A stretch of DNA of 27,728 nt from Verrucomicrobia bacterium UBA3761 (GTDB taxonomy: Bacteria > Verrucomicrobiota > Kiritimatiellia > RFP12 > UBA1067). The notes under the pieces were generated by a model. That model saw only the letters and a program-made list of their open reading frames with translations, made no database searches and was not told where the DNA came from. Positions within the stretch are counted from its first letter, which is position 1; every line of letters begins with the position of its first letter. The translations under genes and the position numbers were made by a program. This document shows, piece by piece, positions 1-8,612 of the stretch. The stretch is taken from the NCBI GenBank assembly GCA_002371135.1, contig DFGB01000055.1:24497-52224 (forward strand). The letters run 5' to 3'.

Positions 1-109
1 GTTCTCAGCGTCTCTGCGATAAATATTGGCCTTATTCATGTCCACCACAATAAAAAGAAATGCTTGAAATAATCGAAAAATCGAAAACCACCCTCTTCTC
101 TCTTCTCTC
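1..109. repeat. Left-edge repeat debris downstream of the GH2 gene
   Basis: No gene is visible. The segment begins with a half copy of the CGCAGAG-type repeat (gtctctgcgataaa, 10-23). It continues with a word (gcttgaaat, then aatcgaaaaa and cgaaaa) that recurs in the same order at 11745-11772 downstream of the glycerol-1-phosphate dehydrogenase gene. A CT-rich run (cttctctct repeated) abuts the GH2 stop codon. No convincing hairpin with a T-tract is seen, so the terminator of the GH2 operon is not identified. Confidence 0.5.
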
Positions 110-2557
110 TTACTTCATCTTCATATTCAGCCTGAGCCTGTATTCCCTGCCGCCGCGCGGGATGAACGGGGAATGCGCCATTGCTTTGGGCGACCACGAA
201 TCGTCCCCGCCCACGCCCATGATGGCGGCGTCGATGCAGACGGTCAGGAAATCGCGGCGCGGCAACTCTTCCATGTGCTGCGCCGCTTCAAGGTCCTCCT
301 GCGTCCACGGCCAGACGTTGAACCCGAACATCTCTCCGCGCGTCTCGATGACGATCTTTTCCTTGCCGTCGGAGAGTTCGAGTTGCGACACATCGCTCCT
401 GTGGCCCATTTCGCACGGGAGGATGTAGTGCGAAGCGTTGAGTTCGTCGACCGTCGCCGACCACGTGCCGAAGGTCGCGGATTCCTTGCGGTCCGGGTAG
501 TTTTCGTGCGGACCGCGCCCGAGCCACGTCACATTCGTGAACGAGGCGGGCACCGTGAATGTGATGCCGATGCGCGGAACTGGCGGCAGGCCTTCGGGGA
601 GGAAAAAGTCGAACGCGATATTTTCGCCGCTCGTCTTGAGGTTGATTTCGCAACCCTTCGGCAGGGCGCCGGATATGGTTGCGTCTTTCCATACGCCGCT
701 TTTTTCCGCCATCCTCCAGCCGCGGTCGTTGTCCGTCGGCGCGCGCCAGAAGTTCGGCTTTACGTCTTTTACCGGCGGCGCGGACGGCCTTTCATCGAGA
801 CTTTCGAACACTCTCTTCACCTCGAACGCGCCGGGATGCGGGCGCCTCAGCGCGTCGAAGACGCCGTTGCAGCAGAAGTTGCCGCTGTTGGGATGGTCGC
901 CGAAGTCGCCGCCGTATGCGAGGCGCCGCGTCCCGTCCGGCATCCGCTGCCAGATCGCCTGGTCCGCGAAGTCCCAGATGTAGCCGCCTTGCGCCGAGCG
1001 GTATTTTTCCGTGACGTCGTAGTAGTCGCGGAAGGATCCCGTCGAATTGCCCATTGCGTGCGCGAATTCGCAGAGTATCGCCGGCTTTTCGTGCTTCGGG
1101 TCGGCGACGTACGACTCGATGCGCGTTGCAGGAGAGTACATCGGGCACATGATGTCCGACCACTTCGTCCAGCGCCCCTGCTCGTACTGCACCGGGCGCT
1201 TCTGCGGATCGAGCGACTTCATGAGCGTATATTGCTTCTCGAACGCAGGGCCCATGTCGCTCTCGTTGCCCATCGACCAGACGATGATCGATGGATGGTC
1301 GCGGAAGACTTCCACCATGCGCCCGCCGCGCTCAAGATGCGCCGTCTCCCACTCGGGCAGCTTCGAAAACGCGTTCGTGACGTTGTAGCCCATGCCGTGC
1401 GACTCGATGTTCGCCTCGCACGTCACGTAAAGCCCGTATTTGTCGCACAGGTCGTACCAGTGCGGGTCGTCCGGGTAGTGGCAGGTGCGGACGGAATTGA
1501 AGCCGTATTCCTTCAGGAGTTTTGCATCGCGCTCCATTTCTTCGTGCGTCATCGTGTAGCCGCCTTCAGGCGAAATTTCGTGGCGGTTGACGCCTTTGAC
1601 GATGATGCGCCTGCCGTTGACTTCGAGCGCCTTGTCCTTTATCGCCACCGTGCGGAAGCCGACGGTGCGCGCAAACCAGTCGCCCTTGCACTCGAAGGCG
1701 ATCGTGTAGAGGCGCGGGTTCTCCGGCGTCCAGAGTTCGCGGTCCTTGATCGTCGTTTCATGGAGCGTCGCGCCCGCTTGATCGCGCACGACCACCTTCC
1801 CGTTCGCCGCATTCGCCTCGATCGTGAAGTCGCGCAAGCCGTCCTTCTTCTCCGCGACGAGCCAGACGTCGCGGAAAATGCCGGAAAGCCGCAGGAAATC
1901 CTGGTCTTCGAGATACATGCCGTCGCAGAACTTGCGCACGACGACCTTCATCGTGTTCTTCGCGGCGAGGAGCGGCGTGATATCGAACTCGGCCGGGAGG
2001 CGGCTGTCTTCGCTGTAGCCCGCCTCCTTGCCGTTCACAAAGAGCGTCATGGCGCTCGATACGCCGCCGAAATGCACGACGACCCTGCGGCCCGCCCATT
2101 CCGCCGGGATTTCAAATTCGCGCTCGTATACGCCGACCGGGTCGGGGTATTTGTTTATCGTCCAGTCGGGATGGTCTGGCGCGGGGCCCGACGCGACCGG
2201 CGGATGGATTTCGAACGGGTAGACGTGGTTCGAGTAGAGCGGCGGGTCGAAATCCCCTTGCATCTGCCAGCACCCAGGCACGGCGAGACGAGCCTTCCTC
2301 GGCGCGTCGCCTTCCTTGCCGCTCGTCCATGTGAAATCCCATTCGCCGTTCAGCGATTGGATGAACGCGCTCGTCTCGCGCTTGGCGGCGAGTTCGGCGA
2401 TGGAGCGCGCTTTCGCTTCGCTCTCGCACGGCACGACGATCGAACGCGCCGGCAGACGGTTGATTGCGTTTACTTCCGGATCCTCCCACGGCGCTTTGGC
2501 CGCGGACGCGGCGAGCGTCGCCAATACCGCCAGTGTCGTCAGTCTTTCTCTCTTCAT
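110..2557 (-). CDS. Secreted GH2 beta-galactosidase-like enzyme, compact LacZ form
   Basis: 815 residues. A hydrophobic signal peptide covers residues 1-22. The order is N-terminal sugar-binding sandwich (about 60-240), a short Ig-like domain (about 240-310), a TIM barrel (about 310-590) and a LacZ small-chain C-terminal domain (about 600-812). The acid/base Glu is E432 (MGNES) and the nucleophile is E497 (CEFAHAMGNS). The GH2 signature VNRHE and the late motifs FWRAPTDNDRGW, GRGPHENYPDR and MGVGGDDSW are all present. E. coli LacZ has about 1024 residues; here the second Ig-like domain is shortened and domain 4 (DUF4981) is nearly absent, since only about 20 residues link the barrel to FWRAPTDND. 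Expected role is hydrolysis of terminal beta-galactosides or related beta-glycosides in the periplasm; the exact sugar is not readable from sequence. The start is supported by AAGGAA about 10 bases upstream. The gene lies 18 bases after the metallophosphoesterase stop and is surely in the same operon. Confidence 0.93.
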   Translation of the reverse strand: MKRERLTTLAVLATLAASAAKAPWEDPEVNAINRLPARSIVVPCESEAKARSIAELAAKRETSAFIQSLNGEWDFTWTSGKEGDAPRKARLAVPGCWQMQGDFDPPLYSNHVYPFEIHPPVASGPAPDHPDWTINKYPDPVGVYEREFEIPAEWAGRRVVVHFGGVSSAMTLFVNGKEAGYSEDSRLPAEFDITPLLAAKNTMKVVVRKFCDGMYLEDQDFLRLSGIFRDVWLVAEKKDGLRDFTIEANAANGKVVVRDQAGATLHETTIKDRELWTPENPRLYTIAFECKGDWFARTVGFRTVAIKDKALEVNGRRIIVKGVNRHEISPEGGYTMTHEEMERDAKLLKEYGFNSVRTCHYPDDPHWYDLCDKYGLYVTCEANIESHGMGYNVTNAFSKLPEWETAHLERGGRMVEVFRDHPSIIVWSMGNESDMGPAFEKQYTLMKSLDPQKRPVQYEQGRWTKWSDIMCPMYSPATRIESYVADPKHEKPAILCEFAHAMGNSTGSFRDYYDVTEKYRSAQGGYIWDFADQAIWQRMPDGTRRLAYGGDFGDHPNSGNFCCNGVFDALRRPHPGAFEVKRVFESLDERPSAPPVKDVKPNFWRAPTDNDRGWRMAEKSGVWKDATISGALPKGCEINLKTSGENIAFDFFLPEGLPPVPRIGITFTVPASFTNVTWLGRGPHENYPDRKESATFGTWSATVDELNASHYILPCEMGHRSDVSQLELSDGKEKIVIETRGEMFGFNVWPWTQEDLEAAQHMEELPRRDFLTVCIDAAIMGVGGDDSWSPKAMAHSPFIPRGGREYRLRLNMKMK

Positions 2558-2575
2558 TTATCCATGTTCCTTGTT

Positions 2576-3706
2576 TTATTTCAAATCGAAACTTCGCGCC
2601 GCCGTCTCTGCGGCGCCTGGGTAGAACCGCGCCGTCACCGCATCCTCGCGGACGTCGAGGTCGTAATGGCCCGCCGCGCTGCCGAAAAACAAATATTCTT
2701 TCAGCCCCGGACGGAAGAAGGCAAGCTGCTCTTCGTATGCCGCCAACTTCTCCGCCGGCATCGTCTTGCGCGCGATTTCCCCGTAGCCCTCCGCGCCGGA
2801 GGAGATCACCTCGGCGCTCGCCTGCTCCGGCGCGGCCCAGACGGAATTCACCGTCAACTCCGTGAAGCCGCCGGATTCGTTTTCGTGGCGGTAGAACGCC
2901 GTCGTGTGCGTGTGGCCGGAGAGGACTATCGCATGGCGGCGCGAGAGCGCTTCGTAAAGGAGCGGACGCGCCGCATCGCACGCCTCGCGCCCTGCTAGAC
3001 GCCAGCGGAAACTTTTCGCGTCCGGCGTCGTGAACGGACCGTGCGTCACGAGGAACACGTGCCTCGCGTCCCCCGCCGCGTCGAGCGCCTTTACGAGCCG
3101 GGCGATGTCGCGCGATTCGAAGTCGCAGAACATCCACCTGTCGCCTTCGTAGTCGAACGACGCCACATGGCCGTCTTTGCGGATTTTCGTCGCGCCAAGC
3201 CGCATCAGCTCGCCGAACATGAAATACTTGATGAAATTCTTGTATGCTTCGCGCGCCCCTTTGCCGCGTATGTCGTGGTTGCCCACCACGGTGAAGAAGG
3301 GGCAATCGAACGGCCGGCGTATCGCTTCCACGGCGTCTTCAAGCATCTCCTCGTGCGTCGCGGCGTCGTCGCAGTCGCCTTGCACGAGATCGCCTAGCTG
3401 CAAAAGGAACGCGGGCGGCGGGAGCGTCTTCGCCGACGCCGCAACGAGCGCCGGACACCGCTCGCGCCACATTTCGCCGTTTCTGCGGAACTCCTCGTGC
3501 TGCACCTTCGCCCATTTGTTCGATTCGTCGTAATGCGAATGGTATACGCTCTCCGGCGCCTTGTCGTAGTGCGTATCGCCCAGGACCGCCACGCGGTAGG
3601 CGCGCGGCCGCGCATCCCCGGCGTTCCCCGTTGCGCACCCGCCAATCAGGCTCGCAACGCCAAACCCGAACAAACTTTCGAGAAATTCCCTTCGGTCCAT
3701 TTTCAT
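2576..3706 (-). CDS. Tat-exported calcineurin-like metallophosphoesterase 1
   Basis: 376 residues from the ATG at 3706. This start has GGAG seven bases upstream and places RREFL near the N-terminus; an in-frame ATG at 3805 would add 33 residues upstream of the twin-arginine motif and across the likely promoter. Twin-arginine signal R5-R6 is followed by a hydrophobic stretch and a possible lipobox ending at C24 (IGGC), so it may be a Tat lipoprotein. The calcineurin-like metal ligands are all present: D44/H46 (GDTH), D106 (GD), N143-H144-D145 (GNHD), H222 (THG) and H265/H267 (GHTH). Predicted role is a periplasmic or outer-surface phosphomonoesterase or phosphodiesterase; the substrate is unknown. 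First gene of the operon with the GH2 enzyme. It is more distant from phosphoesterases 2 and 3 than those are from each other. Confidence 0.9.
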   Translation of the reverse strand: MKMDRREFLESLFGFGVASLIGGCATGNAGDARPRAYRVAVLGDTHYDKAPESVYHSHYDESNKWAKVQHEEFRRNGEMWRERCPALVAASAKTLPPPAFLLQLGDLVQGDCDDAATHEEMLEDAVEAIRRPFDCPFFTVVGNHDIRGKGAREAYKNFIKYFMFGELMRLGATKIRKDGHVASFDYEGDRWMFCDFESRDIARLVKALDAAGDARHVFLVTHGPFTTPDAKSFRWRLAGREACDAARPLLYEALSRRHAIVLSGHTHTTAFYRHENESGGFTELTVNSVWAAPEQASAEVISSGAEGYGEIARKTMPAEKLAAYEEQLAFFRPGLKEYLFFGSAAGHYDLDVREDAVTARFYPGAAETAARSFDLK

Positions 3707-3726
3707 GGCTATACTCCACAACATAG

Positions 3727-3799
3727 ATATTGTATCATATTGCGGCGCGGAAATCACGCGCAAACGATTGCATAGTTTCCGTGCAAAGTTGCATAATCC
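3727..3799 (-). promoter_or_regulatory. Promoter and paired half-sites of the phosphoesterase 1-GH2 operon
   Basis: Read on the minus strand: half-site 1 GATTATGCAACTTTGC (3798-3783), half-site 2 core TGCAA (3772-3768), then -10 TACAAT (3734-3729). The TGCAA cores start 59 and 38 bases upstream of the -10, 21 bases apart. No good -35 is visible, as expected for an activator-dependent promoter. The -10 context TGATACAATAT is identical to that of phosphoesterase 2. Confidence 0.6.
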
Positions 3800-3887
3800 G
3801 CGCACGGGAGGGCCTTGGCTTCAGTGCGGCCGGAGCAGGAGACAGCGCGCGGTTTTCTCCGCGCTTTCGAGGGGGAATGGAACATTG

Positions 3888-4011
3888 CGGCAAGCGAAGG
3901 CCGTCTCTGCCGCAAGCGAGGCGTTCGCTTGCACCAAAAAAAGCCTTCGTCTGCGGCAAGCGAAGGCGTCGCTTGCCGCAGACGAAGGCTTTGCTTGCCG
4001 CAGACCCGGCA
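3888..4011. repeat. Cluster of alternating palindromic repeat units (GCGGCAAGCGAAGGC type)
   Basis: About five copies of a 15-20 base word built on gtctgcggcaagcgaaggc occur in alternating orientation. The two central copies form a perfect 21-bp inverted repeat (3943-3963 and 3969-3989). The cluster lies in a 544-base gap between the phosphoesterase 1 start and the end of the transporter gene. No reading frame here is credible. The rest of the gap (about 4012-4146) shows nothing recognisable. Confidence 0.7.
3936..3989 (-). terminator. Rho-independent terminator of the esterase/GDPD-transporter operon
   Basis: On the minus strand a perfect 21-bp stem with a 5-base loop (3989-3943) is followed directly by seven T (3942-3936). 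It lies about 260 bases past the transporter stop codon, so the transcript would carry a long 3' tail containing the 4147-4241 inverted repeat. Confidence 0.7.
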
Positions 4012-4146
4012 GACGGACCGGGAGGGGTCGATTTTGACCTATAGAAGCGGCAACAAATAATGTTGATTTTTAACCAGAGAGACCCGAAAGCAACTGAGGC
4101 GTCCGAGAGAATTTTTCGATTTCGAGATTGTTCGTTCGAGTCTTCC

Positions 4147-4241
4147 TTTTTAATACAGAGACTCAGAGTCACAGAGTTGCACAGAGAATTTTTCGACTTT
4201 TCTATCAGACCTCTGTGAATCTCTGTGCCTCTGTGTTAAAA
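4147..4241. repeat. Inverted-repeat element of the CAGAG family, short copy
   Basis: Arms of about 30 bases (4147-4176 and 4211-4241) start with TTTTAA and contain three CAGAG words, in imperfect inverse complement. The same plan occurs at 15456-15647 and 27465-27553. It lies 10 bases beyond the transporter stop codon. Confidence 0.6.
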
Positions 4242-4250
4242 TCCATCATA

Positions 4251-5597
4251 TTATTTGCCGGAGCAATATTCGTAGGCGTTGGCCTTGGTGCGCCACAGGC
4301 AGAGGAAGATGGCCGTTCCGGCGAGGGCCGTCGCGATGGTGACGAAAAGCGGCATCGCCCAAGACCCGGTGGACCCGGCGAGATTGCCGAACACCTTCCC
4401 CGCCACCGACACTCCTATATAGGAGAAAAGGGAAATGAAGCCGATCGACGTGCCGGCGAAGCGCTTGGTGGAAGTGTTCGTCGCGGTGACGCCGGTCAGG
4501 GCCTGGGGACCGTAGAGGCAGAAACCGGCGGCGCAGAGCGCGGCCGAGCCCGCGAGGCCCGCAGGAAGGAACCAGAACGCGCCAAGCGCGAGCGCCGTCG
4601 CAAGCATCATGAAGAGGCAGAGGCGAGGTCCGCGGCCGCCGAAAAGCCGGTCCGTCGCCCAGCCGGCGAAGAGCATTCCGGCGATTCCGGCGAATTCGAA
4701 CACCATTATGACCGTCCCCGCCTCGCTCGAAGTGAGGCCCTTGGCCTCCTGGAGCATTGTCGGACCCCAGTCCGCCACGAGCGCGCGAATGCCGTTTATC
4801 GTGAAATTCGCCGCCCCGAGCAGCCATATGACGGGGTTCAAATACACCATCTTGGCCGCACCCTCCTGCGGCCGCGCAGAAGCGCGGCCTTCCCGCTCGC
4901 GCGGCGCTTCCGTCCCGGGCAAATCGGGGAGGCCTTCTTCCTTTGGCGTCCCGGGCAGCCAGAAGAGCATCAGAAGGAACCCCGCCGCGCCCAGAATCGC
5001 CATCGTCCAGAAGCACCATTTCCACATCCCGACGCCCTGGTTCGCCGCCCCCAGAACGCCAAGCCCCATCACGACGCCGCAGATTTTCGCGACAAGCCCG
5101 CCGCCGATCGAGTGCGACGTGTTCCAGACGCTCATCTTCGTCGCGAGTTCCCCCGGCGGCACCCAGAACGCGATCAACTTCGCGCACGGCGGGAAGCCCG
5201 TCCCCTGGAAAAACTGGTTCAGGACGAGGAGCAGCCCGAACGTCCACACGAGCGCCTTCGAATTGCCGCACGCAATCTGCGGCGCGAAACCGTACGCCAC
5301 GTTGATGACGACGCACGCAAAAAGCCCCGCGAGGAACATCTTCTTCGGCTTGACCTTGTCGCCGATTATGCCGTTCGCAAACTTCGAAAGACCGTAGACG
5401 ATCCCGCCCCAGAAGAGGAAGTTGCCGAGCATCGGCTTCGAGATGCCGCAGTCCTGTTCGAGGCCCGGCATCGCGAAGGAGAAGTTCTTCCGCATGAAGT
5501 AGAAGAGCGTGTAGCCGATCATCGTGGCGAAGAGCATCCGCCACTGCAACTTCCCGAACCGCCGGTTTACCGCCTCGTCCTCGAAGAGTTTCGTCAT
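4251..5597 (-). CDS. GlpT/UhpT-like organophosphate:phosphate antiporter (MFS, OPA family)
   Basis: 448 residues with about 12 membrane segments. The start at 5597 overlaps the upstream stop as ATGA, indicating translational coupling to the esterase/GDPD gene. R36 (in YFMRKNF) and R271 (in INGIRALVADWGP) align with the two phosphate-binding arginines of E. coli GlpT (R45, R269), so a phosphorylated small substrate is likely. Other GlpT-like stretches are FFQGTGFPPC, SVWNTSHSIGGG and FCLYGPQALTG. Known family role is exchange of inner phosphate for outer glycerol phosphate or hexose phosphate. Given the coupled GDPD, glycerol phosphate is the best guess. In the cytoplasmic loop between segments 6 and 7, residues 237-243 (GRASARP) are encoded by a copy of the genome's GGCCGCGC palindrome (4870-4889), an apparent in-frame repeat insertion. 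Confidence 0.92.
   Translation of the reverse strand: MTKLFEDEAVNRRFGKLQWRMLFATMIGYTLFYFMRKNFSFAMPGLEQDCGISKPMLGNFLFWGGIVYGLSKFANGIIGDKVKPKKMFLAGLFACVVINVAYGFAPQIACGNSKALVWTFGLLLVLNQFFQGTGFPPCAKLIAFWVPPGELATKMSVWNTSHSIGGGLVAKICGVVMGLGVLGAANQGVGMWKWCFWTMAILGAAGFLLMLFWLPGTPKEEGLPDLPGTEAPREREGRASARPQEGAAKMVYLNPVIWLLGAANFTINGIRALVADWGPTMLQEAKGLTSSEAGTVIMVFEFAGIAGMLFAGWATDRLFGGRGPRLCLFMMLATALALGAFWFLPAGLAGSAALCAAGFCLYGPQALTGVTATNTSTKRFAGTSIGFISLFSYIGVSVAGKVFGNLAGSTGSWAMPLFVTIATALAGTAIFLCLWRTKANAYEYCSGK
4870..4889. repeat. GGCCGCGC-N4-GCGCGGCC palindrome inside the transporter gene
   Basis: A perfect 8-bp stem with the 4-base centre AGAA. Further copies lie at 8972-8991, 22370-22389 (one mismatch) and 22975-22994, all within coding sequence. 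Confidence 0.75.
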
Positions 5598-8482
5598 TGC
5601 CGCTTGCCTTCCTTGAGTTTCCCGATGACGGAGAACATGACGCTCGGGTAGTCGGTGGAGAAGCCGTCGAAGCCGAGGTCGAAGAGTTTGAAGTAGACCT
5701 CCTCCGTCTCGCCGCCCTGGAACGGAATCGAGCATACGGGGATGCCGCGAGAGTGGAATTCCTCGACCATGTCCCTCAGCACGTCAGAGGACGGCACGAA
5801 GGGGTCGACGGGGTCGGAGGGGTCGTAGTACGAATGGATGGAGACGGCGGAGATGAACTTGAAATCCTTCTCGCGGAGTTTGGCCATCGCATCGCGGAAC
5901 CACTTGTCGGCGCGAGCGCGTTCGTCCGTGCCGTGGTTCTTCGGCCACGCGCCGAGCCAGAGGAGGGACTTGCCGCCGGGGAGGATTTTGTTCCACTCGA
6001 AAATCTTCTCATGGCTGGGGCCTGTATAATATACTTGGTCCGCGACGCCCGCTTCGAGCGCCTTCTTGGCGATATACTCCGGGCCCGCTCCTTTTTCGTC
6101 CACGAAGCACAGCCAGTCCGGATGGCCCTTTATCGCCGCGAACGTCGCTTCGATGGTGGGGATCCTGTGGTGTGCGAAGTCCGGCGAAAGATATGAGCCG
6201 ACGTCCACATCCTTTATCTCGTCCCAAGAGAGTTCCTTGGAAACGTTCTTCGCGGCGAACTCCGGCGAGATGCCGCGCGCGGTGCGCTTGAGGGTCTTGT
6301 CGTGGAGCATGATGCCGACGCCGTCCTTCGTCTTGCGGCAGTCGCATTCGAGCGCGGAGCCGTTCCGCCAGCACCACATGAACGTATCGAGCGTGTTGTC
6401 TGGACGCTCGAGCTTGCCGCCGCCGCGGTGGACGTGGCTGAGGTTGAGGAAGGCGGTGCGTCCCTTGACCCAGACGGAAATGCGCCGCGCCTTCCACGCG
6501 CCCGCGTTCTTCGCGAACGTCCAGTCCGGGTGCTCGCCGCCGGAATTGCCGAGCCCGACGTCGCACGCCGTCCCTGCGGCGTTGAAGTGGTTGAACGCGA
6601 GCACGGTCGACTTGGCGTCGAGGTTGTGGACTTGCAGGCAGCCGTAGCCGAGACCGTTCACGCTGCCGGGATTCGGAGTGTCGTTGAAGTCGTACTTCTT
6701 CGCATCTCCGCCGGCGGGCGTTCCCATCGTCCTCGGCGAATAGTTGCACGTGTAGAATTCCACGAACCCGCTGGCGCCTTCGACGCTCTTCACGTCCGAG
6801 GTGTTGGTGCGCACGCGCAGGTTCTTGACGGGGATGCGGCGCGCGAGGTCCTTCTCCGCCGTCAGGACGAGGTTGTCGGAATCAGGGTCGCACGCATCCA
6901 TTTCCGCGAAGGCGAACGACGTATCGCCGTCCTTGCCTTCAAGTTCGAGGAGATAGCCCACCTTCTCCACGCCCTGCATGCGGCAAAGTCTGGCGGGCGG
7001 CGCCTGGCGCATATCGCAGTTGACGGGGATGTCGTAGCGCTGGGCGCAGATATAGCCGTCCGCGAGCGGCAGCTTCTCGGCCGCGCCGAACGCGCACGGG
7101 ATCGTCATGCGGAAGGGACCGGCCGGGAGGCCCGCGCCGTTGACGAGATTCGGCGTGGAGCCGTTGTAGGGCGCGAATCTCACGCCAAGCGGCGCGCCGG
7201 ACGTCTTGAGCACCACTTCCTCTCCCTCGATCCGCGCCTCGGCCGGCATCCAGCCGTGCGCCATGTCGCGTATTTCGAATTCGTCCGGCGCCTTGCCGTC
7301 GCGCGTCTTGAGCCCTTCGGCGTTCTCGAAGGCAATGCGCACTTCGCCGCCCTCGACGCGCCAGCTCTTCGCGACGGGCGTCTTCCACGGGCGCGTGAAC
7401 TTGCCGTACACGCGGTCGAGCACCTGATCCGCCATGCGCATGCCCACGGTGAGCTTGTCGGTCGGGTGGATGTCGTTCACGTCGCCGACGTCGTTGATCA
7501 CGGTGTAGCCGCTGTTGGGGACGCGCTCCGGCACTTGCGACTGCGCGATCTGGATTTCCGCGAGCGACGTGCCCTTGGCGTTTTCATATTTATACGGAGC
7601 GAGCTGCACGAGGAAATACGGGAAATCGCCCTGGCCCCATTCACGTCGCCAGCCGCGCACGAGCGACACGGTCTTGTCGAGATATTCCGCGCCGTCGGAA
7701 CGGTTCGCGCACCCTTGGTACCATATCGCGCCCTTGATGGCGTATGGCACGAGCCCGGCGACCATGCCGTTCCACAGGACGGTGGGCACGTCCTGCGGAC
7801 GCCCCCATTTCTTGATGTTCTGCAAGAGCCAGAGGTCGTCGGGATGGCCGGCGGGCGTCCACGGCTCGATGCGCGTGCCGCCCCACGATGAATTGATGAG
7901 TCCGATGGGCACGCCGAGCTCTTCGAACAGCGTCTTGCCGAAGAAATACGCTACGGCGCTCTGCGACGGGATCGTCTCCGGCGTCGTCGGCACCCACTTG
8001 GCCATCACGTCGCCCTGCGGCGCGGCGGCCGTCTTGTGCGCCACGTGGAAGTGGCGGATGAGCGGGTATTTGGCGGCGGCGACTTCCTGTTCCCAGTTCT
8101 TCACCTTGCGCCGCGCGCTCATCGTGAACTCCATGTTGCTCTGGCCCGAGCAGAACCAGACCTCGCCCACGACGACATCGTGGAATACGATTTCGTTCTC
8201 GCCCTTGACGCGGAAGTCGCGGCCCTCGGCGCATGCTTCGAGCGGCGCGAGATCGAGTCGCCATGTCCCGTCCGCGCCGGCCGTCGCCGTCGCGCTCTGG
8301 CCGGCGAACGAAACCGTCACCGCTTCGCCCGGCGCGCCCTTGCCCCACACCGGCACCCTCTGGCCGCGCTGGAGCACCATCCCGTCGCCGAATACCGAAG
8401 GCAGGCTCGCGCACAACGCCGCAAACGGCGCCGCGGCGGCGGCCAGCATCGCAAGAATCAACGTTTTTCTTCTGTTTTGCAT
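5594..8482 (-). CDS. Secreted fusion: sialate O-acetylesterase (SGNH) + unknown domain + GDPD
   Basis: 962 residues from the ATG at 8482, which begins a clear signal peptide and has AAAGGGGA upstream. Residues 1-26 signal peptide; 27-100 N-terminal sandwich typical of sialate O-acetylesterases (LPSVFGDGMVLQRGQ); about 105-380 SGNH esterase with nucleophile S115 (GQSNM) and D337/H339 (DIH). The usual WYQGESN motif reads WYQGCAN. Residues about 475-675 are a beta-rich domain I do not recognise. Residues about 680-960 are a GDPD barrel: H685-R686 (HRG), E712/D714 (ECDC) and H727/D728 (LHD) match the GlpQ/UgpQ metal and catalytic residues; PENT reads PDNT. Predicted actions are removal of O-acyl groups and hydrolysis of a glycerophosphodiester to glycerol phosphate plus alcohol, outside the cytoplasm. 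The coupled transporter suggests that the product is imported. The acyl group and polymer are unknown. Confidence 0.9.
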   Translation of the reverse strand: MQNRRKTLILAMLAAAAAPFAALCASLPSVFGDGMVLQRGQRVPVWGKGAPGEAVTVSFAGQSATATAGADGTWRLDLAPLEACAEGRDFRVKGENEIVFHDVVVGEVWFCSGQSNMEFTMSARRKVKNWEQEVAAAKYPLIRHFHVAHKTAAAPQGDVMAKWVPTTPETIPSQSAVAYFFGKTLFEELGVPIGLINSSWGGTRIEPWTPAGHPDDLWLLQNIKKWGRPQDVPTVLWNGMVAGLVPYAIKGAIWYQGCANRSDGAEYLDKTVSLVRGWRREWGQGDFPYFLVQLAPYKYENAKGTSLAEIQIAQSQVPERVPNSGYTVINDVGDVNDIHPTDKLTVGMRMADQVLDRVYGKFTRPWKTPVAKSWRVEGGEVRIAFENAEGLKTRDGKAPDEFEIRDMAHGWMPAEARIEGEEVVLKTSGAPLGVRFAPYNGSTPNLVNGAGLPAGPFRMTIPCAFGAAEKLPLADGYICAQRYDIPVNCDMRQAPPARLCRMQGVEKVGYLLELEGKDGDTSFAFAEMDACDPDSDNLVLTAEKDLARRIPVKNLRVRTNTSDVKSVEGASGFVEFYTCNYSPRTMGTPAGGDAKKYDFNDTPNPGSVNGLGYGCLQVHNLDAKSTVLAFNHFNAAGTACDVGLGNSGGEHPDWTFAKNAGAWKARRISVWVKGRTAFLNLSHVHRGGGKLERPDNTLDTFMWCWRNGSALECDCRKTKDGVGIMLHDKTLKRTARGISPEFAAKNVSKELSWDEIKDVDVGSYLSPDFAHHRIPTIEATFAAIKGHPDWLCFVDEKGAGPEYIAKKALEAGVADQVYYTGPSHEKIFEWNKILPGGKSLLWLGAWPKNHGTDERARADKWFRDAMAKLREKDFKFISAVSIHSYYDPSDPVDPFVPSSDVLRDMVEEFHSRGIPVCSIPFQGGETEEVYFKLFDLGFDGFSTDYPSVMFSVIGKLKEGKRQ

Positions 8483-8516
8483 CGTTCTATTTTCCCCTTT
8501 CGAAATTACACCATAT

Positions 8517-8588
8517 ATTATACCCTTTCCCGCCGCGAGGGACAACCCTCTCAATCTTGCAATTTATCCGCCCGGAAATTGCAGAATC
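8517..8588 (-). promoter_or_regulatory. Promoter and paired half-sites of the esterase/GDPD-transporter operon
   Basis: On the minus strand: half-site 1 GATTCTGCAATTTCC (8588-8574), half-site 2 core TGCAA (8561-8557), -35 TTGTCC (8545-8540), a 17-base spacer and -10 TATAAT (8522-8517). The TGCAA cores start 61 and 39 bases upstream of the -10. Confidence 0.65.
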
Positions 8589-8612
8589 AACTTCGCCGCG
8601 CCAAGCCGCCGC

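Noticed and set aside
173..2998. Very long open frame on the plus strand opposite the GH2 and phosphoesterase 1 genes
   Set aside because: Arg/Ala/Val-rich composition with no domain; it mirrors GC-rich coding on the other strand. The minus-strand proteins have complete catalytic motifs.
3707..3805. Upstream ATG that would extend phosphoesterase 1 by 33 residues
   Set aside because: The extension covers the -10 and half-sites and would bury the twin-arginine motif; GGAG is correctly placed for the ATG at 3706.
3888..4011. CRISPR-like or riboswitch-like region
   Set aside because: Units alternate in orientation and directly abut; the strong stem with T7 on the minus strand is better read as a terminator.
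4128..5651. 507-codon open frame opposite the transporter gene
   Set aside because: Low-complexity Arg/Glu/Ala translation and no family match; the minus strand encodes a full GlpT-like protein.
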